A stretch of 13,172 bases of DNA from Bog-473 sp035483935 (GTDB lineage: Bacteria > Actinomycetota > Acidimicrobiia > Acidimicrobiales > RAAP-2): NCBI GenBank assembly GCA_035483935.1, contig DATHPK010000331.1, positions 1 to 13,172 of the forward strand. Direction: 5' to 3'. The notes beneath the pieces were generated by a model. It worked only from the letters and a program-made list of their open reading frames with translations, searched no databases and had not been told where the DNA came from. The position numbers and the translations under genes were made by a program. The first letter of the stretch is position 1. Each line of letters starts with the position of its first letter. Shown here one piece after another: positions 7,538-13,172 of this stretch.

Positions 7538-8173
7538 TTACGCGACCTCGGTACGGCCGCCTTTGCGACCGTTGCGTCGGCTGCCGGTGTTCGTTGCGGC
7601 GCGTGCGGACAACTCAGCGATGACCTCTTCGGAACGTTCGACATCGAACTCGTTGCCGCTCGCCCGCAGCTGGGCGAGCAGGTCGATGAGTTGGCTGCGC
7701 TGGCGCTCGTTGAGCCCGATCTGCTCGTAGACGGCTGTATTCAGCTCGTCCGTCGCGGCCATCGCCACCCGGCGGCCTCGGGCGGTGATCTCGGCCAGCG
7801 TGGTACGTGCGTCCGAGGGGTGCGGCACGCGGCGAACGAGCTTCTCGTCCTCGAGCCGGTCGATGATGTTGGTGACCGTGGCGGGCGGGATGCGCAGGGT
7901 CTTGCTGATCCAACTGAGGGTCAGGGCCGAGTCGGGGTCGGTCGCCAACCAGGTCAAAACCTCGTAACGGGCGAACGAGAGATCGTGCCTGCGCATGACG
8001 TGCTGGATCTGATCACTGAGGAGCTGGTACGAGCGGAGGATCCCGGTGAACACGGCCATCCCCGACGCGGCCTCGGGATCCCAACGCTGCAGCCAGACGC
8101 GACGAGAGGCTTCGACGACGTCAAAAGGGGCGGCTTCAAAGCCCATCTGCGAAGAATACGGCGGGCGGGCCAC
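7538..8173 (-). CDS. MarR-family transcriptional regulator
   Basis: This 211-residue protein starts at GTG 8173, only four bases after the stop of the CoA-transferase gene, with GGGAG (complement of 8183-8187) nine bases upstream inside that gene. An internal ATG at 8146 is possible but has no ribosome site. The winged-helix domain spans ~65-140: RYEVLTWLA, recognition region IPPATVTNIIDRLEDEKLVRR (96-115) and the wing with PSDARTTLAEITARG. An N-terminal ~35 residues and a basic Arg/Lys-rich tail (191-211) exceed the ~150 residues of a core MarR protein. As the last gene of the leftward operon it is probably an autoregulating repressor that responds to the substrate or a CoA intermediate. A palindrome in the operon promoter is a candidate site. 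Confidence 0.92.
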   Translation of the reverse strand: MARPPYSSQMGFEAAPFDVVEASRRVWLQRWDPEAASGMAVFTGILRSYQLLSDQIQHVMRRHDLSFARYEVLTWLATDPDSALTLSWISKTLRIPPATVTNIIDRLEDEKLVRRVPHPSDARTTLAEITARGRRVAMAATDELNTAVYEQIGLNERQRSQLIDLLAQLRASGNEFDVERSEEVIAELSARAATNTGSRRNGRKGGRTEVA

Positions 8174-8177
8174 GCGC

Positions 8178-10604
8178 TCAGGCTCCCGCGACGAGTGACT
8201 CGCCGATCACGCCCTCGGCCTCCAGCGCATCGAGATCGTCGCTCGTGAGGCCGAGCTGGCCGAGGAGCTCGCGGTTGTGCTCCCCGAGCAGGGGCGCGTG
8301 GCGCGTGTGCCACCGTTCGGGGCCGCGCTCGAACCTGATGGGGAGCGTGCTGTAGCGAGAGTTGCCGATCACCGGGTGCTTCACTTCCTCGAAGAAGTGG
8401 CGCGACTGGAACGGCGGCAGGTCGGGCTGGTGGTGGGGTTGGGTGACCGCGGCGACCGGCACTCCGGCGTCCGAGAGCCGGCGCACGACTTCTTCGGCCT
8501 TCTTGTCGCGGCACCACTCCCCAAGGCGGGCGTCGATCTCGTCCTCGGCACGCCGGCGCCCGGCTGTTGACTCGAGCTCGGCACCGGCGGCCCAGTCCGG
8601 CTCGCCCAGCGCAGCGCGCAGCGAACGCCAGTGGTCGTCGGTGGCGACGGCGATGGCGACCCACGAGTCGTCCCGTGCGTTCTCGTCGGCCTTCGCGACC
8701 CGGTACAGGTTCTGCGGCGCGGCTGTCGGACCTCGGTTGCCGAGGCGGGTGAGCAGCGCACCGTACGCCGAGTGCTCGATCACCTGTTCCGCCGCGATGT
8801 TCAGTGCGGCGTCGACCATCGACGCCTCGACCAGGCCACCCTCCCCCGTCCGGCGTCGATGTTGGAGCGCGAGGAGAAGACCGAAGAGCGCGTGCAGGCC
8901 GGCGTTGGGGTCCCCGACCGTGTACGGCTCGAACGGGAGCAGGTCCGGATGGCCGGTCAACCACGTCAGCCCCGAGGCGTCCTCGATCACGAAGGCGAAG
9001 GCAGCCTGGTCGCGCCAAGGACCATCGAGCCCGAATCCCGGCATCCGGACCATGACCAGATCGGGCCGTTCGCGCCGGAGCGTCTCGTAGTCCACGCCCA
9101 GCTGGTCGAGTACGCGCGGGGTGTAGTTCTCGATGACGACGTCACACGTCTTGACGAAGTCCCGGAGGATCTGGTTGCCCCGGGGATTGCGCAGGTCGAG
9201 CGTCAAGCTCTTCTTGTTGGTGTTGAGCGCGGCGAAGATCGGACCGCGTTCCCAATAGCGCTCCTCGCTCTGGGGCACGCCGCCCACCAGGCGGACGCCG
9301 TCCGGGCGGTTGGCGGACTCGAGATGGACGACCTCGGCCCCGAGGAGCGCCAGCACGTGGCCCGCCAACGGCCCGGCCCAGAAGGCGGTCATGTCGAGGA
9401 CGCGCAGCCCTTCGAAGGGGAGGGCGGCCGGGGATGCGGGCGCCGTGGCCAGCGTTGGCGGAGTCGGCGGCGTGCGGTTGCGCCGCTGCAGTGCAACCTC
9501 GATGGTGTGCTCGCCGAGTCCGGGCGCGGGTTGAGCCGGACGCAAACACGCGGCGCCGAGTCGGTAGGGCGGGCCCGGGTTGACGGCACCGTCCTTCGGG
9601 TTCGCGTCGAAGGTCCCGCGACTTCGGAAGTGCTCGAAGGTCGCGGCGTTGGCGCCGTTGACGATCGGTGCATTGGGGATCCGGAAGGTCGAGGTGAGGT
9701 CGAGCACTTCTTCGACCGTGTGCCGGCCGATCCATTCGTTGATCGCGGGTTCGAGGGAGGTGCGGTCGAGGTAGAACTTGGGATCCTCGGTCCACTCGGG
9801 ATGCTCCACCAGAGCGCAGAAGTCGAGCCACTGCTGTCCGGTTCCGACCCCGAGCCCGACCAGCCCGTCGCGCGCGGCACCCACGCCGGGCGTCGGGACG
9901 AAGCGCTTCTTGCGCATCGGGCGCCCCATCTGGTCGTTGAACGTCACCGGGTAGTAGGTGAGGCACGACGCCAGTGCCTCGAGCATGGAGACGTCGACGA
10001 GATCGCCGCGGGGGTCCCCGCGCCAGCCGGCGGCGAGCGTCCCGATGGCCGCGAAGAGTCCCGCGAGCCACTCGCCGATCTGTCCGCCCACGTACACCGG
10101 CTCACGGTCGGGCCGACCGCGCGCGAGCCCGACGGTCCCGCCTGACCAGGCTTGAAGGGTGAACTCCGTCGCCTCCCTATGGCGCCAGGGGCCCTCGAGT
10201 CCGAACGGCGTGATGGTCGTGACAATCAGGTGCGCGTGATCGCGGCGGATCTGCTCCGGCAGGAGAGAGGGATGCTCTGCGATGGGCGAGCCGCGCGTCC
10301 AGACGACGGCGTCGGCGGATGCGAGGAGCGCTTGGAGCGAGGCCAGCTGGTCGTCATCGCCGGGGTCGACGACGACGCTCTCTTTCGATGCGTGAACGAA
10401 ATTGAAGAGTGCGCCGTCGTCTCCCGGCGAGATTGCCGCGCCGGACGCCGACCAGCGGCGCAAGGGATCACCCTCGGGCGCCTCGACCTTGATGACCTCC
10501 GCGCCGCCATCGGCAAGCAACTTCGTGCAGTAGGCGCCTGCGATCCAGGTGGAGAGGTCGATGACCCGGAGTCCGCTCAGCGGCGGCGAGGGCGAAGGCG
10601 CCAC
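8178..10604 (-). CDS. Tandem (double-length) CaiB/BaiF family III CoA-transferase
   Basis: This 808-residue protein consists of two fused CaiB/BaiF domains, whereas usual members are ~400 residues. The start chosen is GTG 10604, two bases after the crotonase stop. An in-frame ATG at 10655 would add 17 Arg/Pro-rich residues overlapping that gene. Domain 1 (~8-375) opens with LSGLRVIDLSTWIAG and AEVIKVEAPEGDP. Domain 2 (~396-800) opens with FEGLRVLDMTAFWAGP and AEVVHLES. A Pro/Ala/Thr linker at ~375-395 joins them, and each half carries the LGEH motif near its end. The catalytic Asp of the family (Asp169 in formyl-CoA transferase) aligns to Asp598 in domain 2 (EASMVDAAL) but to Glu209 in domain 1 (DVSMLEALA). 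Members move CoA between acids or racemise 2-methylacyl-CoAs. Likely role: CoA activation of a pathway acid. Confidence 0.92.
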   Translation of the reverse strand: MAPSPSPPLSGLRVIDLSTWIAGAYCTKLLADGGAEVIKVEAPEGDPLRRWSASGAAISPGDDGALFNFVHASKESVVVDPGDDDQLASLQALLASADAVVWTRGSPIAEHPSLLPEQIRRDHAHLIVTTITPFGLEGPWRHREATEFTLQAWSGGTVGLARGRPDREPVYVGGQIGEWLAGLFAAIGTLAAGWRGDPRGDLVDVSMLEALASCLTYYPVTFNDQMGRPMRKKRFVPTPGVGAARDGLVGLGVGTGQQWLDFCALVEHPEWTEDPKFYLDRTSLEPAINEWIGRHTVEEVLDLTSTFRIPNAPIVNGANAATFEHFRSRGTFDANPKDGAVNPGPPYRLGAACLRPAQPAPGLGEHTIEVALQRRNRTPPTPPTLATAPASPAALPFEGLRVLDMTAFWAGPLAGHVLALLGAEVVHLESANRPDGVRLVGGVPQSEERYWERGPIFAALNTNKKSLTLDLRNPRGNQILRDFVKTCDVVIENYTPRVLDQLGVDYETLRRERPDLVMVRMPGFGLDGPWRDQAAFAFVIEDASGLTWLTGHPDLLPFEPYTVGDPNAGLHALFGLLLALQHRRRTGEGGLVEASMVDAALNIAAEQVIEHSAYGALLTRLGNRGPTAAPQNLYRVAKADENARDDSWVAIAVATDDHWRSLRAALGEPDWAAGAELESTAGRRRAEDEIDARLGEWCRDKKAEEVVRRLSDAGVPVAAVTQPHHQPDLPPFQSRHFFEEVKHPVIGNSRYSTLPIRFERGPERWHTRHAPLLGEHNRELLGQLGLTSDDLDALEAEGVIGESLVAGA

Positions 10605-10606
10605 GC

Positions 10607-11581
10607 TCAGCCGTCGTCGTCGCGGCGCTGGCGCCCGGAGTGGCTCAGCCGCCATTCCGGTGGGTAGGCATTGTCATTGTTCTTGACCTCGACATTCAGT
10701 CCCGCATCCATCGTCTCCATGCTGAGGTTGGCCCGCTTGCCGTCCACATCGTTTCGCGCCGTCCCACCCATCGACTCCAGCCAAGCGCTGAGCATGCTGC
10801 CCATGTATTCGCCCTGCTGTTGCTTGTAGATCTCGAAGAACGTCTTCTGGAGGAAGACCGTGTCGGTCGGCCGTGTCCGCGCGCAGGCCCGTGCATACTT
10901 GTCGACCTCGCGCTCGAGATCCTCCCGGGACACCACGCTGTTCACGAAGTTGCACTCGTACATTTCCTTCGCCGTGAAGGGCCGACCGGTGAACACCATC
11001 TCTTGGAATTTGCGCAGGCCCATCATGGTCGCCCATTGCCACATGCGGGGCGCCCAACCGACGTAACGGAAGGCCGGGTGCCCGAAGAGGGCGTCGTCGG
11101 ACGAGATCACGATGTCGGCGTCGCCCGCCTGGTAGAAGTGCCAGCCGTAGCAGTAGCCCTTCACCTCCAGGATGCTGATCTTCTTGAAGTCCTGCAGGCT
11201 GCGGCAGCCCGATCGCACGTTGCCGTACCAGTGCAAGAGGGATGCCCCGGCTCGATAGGAGCGTTGCGGGGGCATCGTGATGTCGTCCTCTTCGTCCAGG
11301 CCCAACTCCTCCCAGAGGACCTTGCCCTCGGCCTGCTTGTACATCACCTCATCGAGGTCGGCCCCGGTACCCAGGTGGTCCCCGATGCCACGGATCACGA
11401 GCACCTTCACGTCATCGTCGATGCTGGCCTTGAAGATCAGATCGGCGTAGCGCTTGCGGGCGCCGATGGTCGGGACGTTGTGCTGCTCCGGCCGATTGAA
11501 CGTGATCGTCGCGATCCTGGTGCTGGGATCCTTCTCGTAGAGGACGATCTCCTCGGGTGGTGGGAATTCGTTGTCGGCCAT
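10607..11581 (-). CDS. Enoyl-CoA hydratase/isomerase (crotonase) family protein, atypical active site
   Basis: This 324-residue protein has a clear ribosome site AAGGAG (complement of 11591-11596) nine bases before the ATG at 11581. Crotonase-fold signatures are IATITFNRPEQHN (23-35), the first oxyanion segment DHLGTGADL (68-76) and the second, EVKGYCYGW (139-147), followed by GDADIVISSDDALFGHP. It is longer than the usual ~260 residues, with an insertion at about 80-120 and a C-terminal extension after ~270. Aligned by eye to rat mitochondrial hydratase, the two catalytic glutamates (Glu144, Glu164) are replaced by Tyr150 and Ala170. Simple hydration is therefore doubtful; hydrolase, lyase or C-C cleaving crotonases are alternatives. 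It sits between an amidohydrolase and the CoA-transferase in one operon, which suggests it acts on the CoA thioester made there. Confidence 0.88.
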   Translation of the reverse strand: MADNEFPPPEEIVLYEKDPSTRIATITFNRPEQHNVPTIGARKRYADLIFKASIDDDVKVLVIRGIGDHLGTGADLDEVMYKQAEGKVLWEELGLDEEDDITMPPQRSYRAGASLLHWYGNVRSGCRSLQDFKKISILEVKGYCYGWHFYQAGDADIVISSDDALFGHPAFRYVGWAPRMWQWATMMGLRKFQEMVFTGRPFTAKEMYECNFVNSVVSREDLEREVDKYARACARTRPTDTVFLQKTFFEIYKQQQGEYMGSMLSAWLESMGGTARNDVDGKRANLSMETMDAGLNVEVKNNDNAYPPEWRLSHSGRQRRDDDG

Positions 11582-11646
11582 GTCAGTGAGCTCCTTGTCT
11601 GATGCGGGTGGTGAGGGCGAGCGTGGAGGATTCAGCGCTTGGGGGA

Positions 11647-12819
11647 TCAGGCGTCGATCCCCAGGAACCGCTTGACGTTGCCGCTAGCGATGGCGGCGGT
11701 CGCATCGGCTCCCACGGCGTCTACGACAGAGGCCAGCGACTCGTTGCTGTAGCCATAGGTGCTCTCGTTGTGGGGGAAGTCGGTCGACCACATCACTCGG
11801 TTGACGCCGATGCGGGCCAGGAGTGCGAGCCCGAGCGGGTCGACCATGAACGAGGCACACATGTGGTTGTCCCAGTAGTACGTCGGCTCGTGCTTGATCT
11901 GGAGGTCGGCCAGGTGCTGGAACGACGCCGCGATGTGCTCGGCGTCCTGCAGTGCAGACGGCACCCAGTTGATGCCTCCCTCGAAGTAGCCGATCTTCAG
12001 TCCCGGATGACGATCGAGGATGCCGCCGAAGATGTACTTCCCAAAGGTGTCGCGGAAGGGCGCCACGGACTGGAGCATCCCGATGCTGATGGCGTTGAAC
12101 GCGATGGGCGTCGCCGGCGGGTTCTCCCCGATGTGATGGGAGACCGGAATCCCGGCCTCCTCGATCGCATCCCAAACGCCGTCCATCGAGGGATCGGCAT
12201 AGTCGATCGGCTTGCCGTCGAGATCCTTGCCCGGCATGAGCGGCATGAGGAACGTCTTGAGTCCGAGCGCCTTGAGCTCGTTGACCGTGCGGCGTGCCCC
12301 TTCGGGGTCCCACCAGTTGATCAGGCCGACGCCGTAGATGCGGTGGCCGGAGCGCTCCTGGACCTCTGCGATGTACTCGTTGTAGATGCGGAAGCAGGCC
12401 TCACGCATCTCTCGGTCCGGCCAGCCGAACAGAGCGAGCACGGAGTTCGGGAACGCGAGCTCTCTGTCGACACCCTCCGAGTCGAGCGCGGCCAGCCGGG
12501 CCTCGACATCGCCCGCGTGTGACCCGGGTACGGGGTCGTACTGTGTGACCACACGGATGAACTCGGGCACCAGGATGGACTTCCCGTCGACGCCGACGGA
12601 CCAGCCGCCTTCAACGTTCATGATCCGGGGGGCGCGCTCCTTCATGGTTTCCGGGAGTCGTTCGTAGAAGATGTCCTCCGAAAGGGAGATGTGGTCGTCG
12701 GCCGAGAAGACTTCGGTCCCGGGCGGCAGGCCGAGGTCGGCCGGCGGCGCCGGATGACGGTCCTTCGGCGCGCCCAGGCCATCCGCCGGATAGGTCAACG
12801 TGCTCGGGTTCCCGCTCAT
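11647..12819 (-). CDS. Amidohydrolase_2 family metal-dependent hydrolase/decarboxylase-like protein
   Basis: This 390-residue protein is the first gene of the leftward operon. Start ATG is at 12819. The frame stays open to 13119, but that part overlaps the divergent FAD gene and looks non-coding. The TIM-barrel Amidohydrolase_2 (PF04909) pattern is present: SADDHISLSED (Asp41-x-His43 in place of the usual HxH), PVSHHIGE (His228/229), ILDRHPGLKIGYFEGGINWVP with Glu280, and MWSTDFPH with Asp347. The D-x-H form and the DRHPGL / TDFPH motifs are typical of the actinobacterial branch related to ACMSD-type decarboxylases and ring-cleavage hydrolases. It is cytosolic. It probably acts on a carboxylated or diketone intermediate; the reaction cannot be decided from sequence. 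A promoter with an embedded palindrome lies just upstream. Confidence 0.9.
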   Translation of the reverse strand: MSGNPSTLTYPADGLGAPKDRHPAPPADLGLPPGTEVFSADDHISLSEDIFYERLPETMKERAPRIMNVEGGWSVGVDGKSILVPEFIRVVTQYDPVPGSHAGDVEARLAALDSEGVDRELAFPNSVLALFGWPDREMREACFRIYNEYIAEVQERSGHRIYGVGLINWWDPEGARRTVNELKALGLKTFLMPLMPGKDLDGKPIDYADPSMDGVWDAIEEAGIPVSHHIGENPPATPIAFNAISIGMLQSVAPFRDTFGKYIFGGILDRHPGLKIGYFEGGINWVPSALQDAEHIAASFQHLADLQIKHEPTYYWDNHMCASFMVDPLGLALLARIGVNRVMWSTDFPHNESTYGYSNESLASVVDAVGADATAAIASGNVKRFLGIDA

Positions 12820-12854
12820 CGGCCCCCAACTTTGTGCTCGAAACGGTCGATGGC

Positions 12855-12884
12855 AGATTACTTCGGATCCGTAGCAATCGTCAA
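12855..12884 (-). promoter_or_regulatory. Promoter of the leftward amidohydrolase-crotonase-CoA-transferase-marR operon
   Basis: On the minus strand TTGACG (complement of 12879-12884) and TAATCT (complement of 12855-12860) are spaced by 18 bases, a good actinobacterial sigma-70-type promoter. The start would be near 12848, giving a leader of about 28 bases before the ATG at 12819. Confidence 0.55.
12856..12879. promoter_or_regulatory. 24-bp near-perfect palindrome between -35 and -10 (candidate operator)
   Basis: The sequence reads GATTACTTCGGA, then its near-complement TCCGTAGCAATC; ten of twelve base pairs match around a CGGATCCG core. The two mismatches are at 12860/12875 and 12863/12872. 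It fills the -35/-10 spacer of the leftward promoter exactly, so a bound dimer would block RNA polymerase. The MarR protein at the end of this operon is the first candidate ligand; the TetR protein is the second. Confidence 0.5.
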
Positions 12885-12946
12885 CGGGGCCTGCTAGCTT
12901 CGTTTGACGCTGCAGTGGTTCTGTGAAGGTCGGAGAGGGTCGTGAC

Positions 12947-13172
12947 ATGACGACGTGGGACTCCACCGTCGACTTTGTGATCATTGGGTCGGGCGGCGGT
13001 GGCATGGTCGCGGCCTTGACCGCGGCCGATGCCGGGGCGAGCGCGCTGGTGTTGGAGAAGCAGGACTTGATCGGCGGCTCGACCTGCATGTCCGGCGGCA
13101 TCGTCTGGGTACCGAACAACCCGGTGATGCACGCCGCAGGAGTGCCGGACTCCTACGAGGACGCCATGGCGC
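12947..13172 (+). CDS. FAD-dependent dehydrogenase, 3-ketosteroid delta-1-dehydrogenase-like (3' end outside window)
   Basis: ATG 12947 follows GGAGAGGG (12932-12939) at a good distance, and the frame stays open through the last base, giving 75 residues. The N-terminus has the Rossmann FAD-binding motif FVIIGSGGGGMVAAL (GSGGGG at 14-19), an acidic strand end (VLEK, Glu37), and then GGSTCMSGGIVWVPNN. This resembles the start of 3-ketosteroid delta-1-dehydrogenases and related fumarate-reductase-type flavoproteins (PF00890), which are ~500-570 residues. Those enzymes desaturate next to a ring ketone. The catalytic tyrosines lie beyond the window, so the reaction cannot be confirmed. It is divergent from the amidohydrolase operon and shares its control region, which suggests common regulation. 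Confidence 0.85.
   Translation, partial: MTTWDSTVDFVIIGSGGGGMVAALTAADAGASALVLEKQDLIGGSTCMSGGIVWVPNNPVMHAAGVPDSYEDAMA

Larger units (their letters stand above)
12820..12946. promoter_or_regulatory. Divergent control region between the leftward operon and the FAD dehydrogenase
   Basis: These 127 bases hold the leftward promoter and its palindrome. On the plus strand, TTGACG at 12904-12909 is a possible -35 for the FAD dehydrogenase, but no good -10 is found at 16-19 bases. The two TTGACG elements form an inverted pair (12879-12884 and 12904-12909) around a small GCTAGC palindrome at 12893-12898. The FAD gene has its ribosome site GGAGAGGG at 12932-12939. Confidence 0.45.

Noticed and set aside
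8631..10145. 504-codon plus-strand open frame across the CoA-transferase
   Set aside because: Shadow of the reverse-strand CoA-transferase. Composition rich in Arg/Val/Glu/Gly with no domain motif.
10640..12522. Two plus-strand open frames (320 and 306 codons) over the crotonase and second amidohydrolase genes
   Set aside because: Both are antisense to confident genes and show the typical His/Val/Asp/Arg-rich antisense composition.
12904..12930. Promoter for the FAD dehydrogenase using TTGACG (12904-12909) and GAAGGT (12925-12930)
   Set aside because: The spacer is only 15 bases and the -10 match is poor; kept only as a possible -35.
12820..13119. 100-residue N-terminal extension of the second amidohydrolase
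   Set aside because: It would run through the promoter, the palindrome and the divergent FAD gene. ATG 12819 matches family length.

Overview
The window is GC-rich, densely coded DNA with frequent GTG starts, start/stop overlaps (GTGA, ATGA) and actinobacterial-type gene content: a Baeyer-Villiger monooxygenase, a soluble P450, a CaiB-type CoA-transferase, and MarR and TetR regulators. I read it as a catabolic region of an Actinomycetota genome. The genus cannot be told from the sequence. No rRNA, tRNA, CRISPR array, transposase or phage gene was seen.

Layout. (1) Positions 1-3025, plus strand: the C-terminal end of a Baeyer-Villiger-type flavin monooxygenase, an SDR dehydrogenase with an extra C-terminal domain, and an Amidohydrolase_2 (COG3618-like) hydrolase. 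The three overlap by 3-4 bases and look translationally coupled. (2) Positions 3067-4059, minus strand: a phosphotriesterase/lactonase-family metalloenzyme, convergent with the first block. (3) Positions 4145-5560, plus strand: a Tat-exported phosphoesterase of the phospholipase C/acid phosphatase family, divergent from the phosphotriesterase gene. (4) Positions 5660-7508, plus strand: a P450 followed by a TetR-type regulator, with a candidate promoter/operator in front of the P450. (5) Positions 7538-12819, minus strand: a four-gene operon read leftwards, consisting of an Amidohydrolase_2 protein, a crotonase-fold protein, a double-length CaiB/BaiF CoA-transferase and a MarR regulator. (6) From 12947, plus strand: the start of an FAD-dependent dehydrogenase resembling 3-ketosteroid delta-1-dehydrogenases, cut by the window end.

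Inferred joint role. A monooxygenase that converts cyclic ketones to lactones, a P450, an SDR, two different lactonase/hydrolase-type metalloenzymes, an FAD dehydrogenase, a CoA-transferase and a crotonase together suggest breakdown of an alicyclic, terpenoid or steroid-like compound: hydroxylation and ketone formation, ring expansion to a lactone, hydrolysis, then CoA-activated ring or chain cleavage. The substrate cannot be named. The most unusual points are the tandem CoA-transferase whose first half has Glu where the catalytic Asp is expected, a crotonase lacking both hydratase glutamates, and a 24-bp near-palindrome filling the -35/-10 spacer of the leftward operon promoter.
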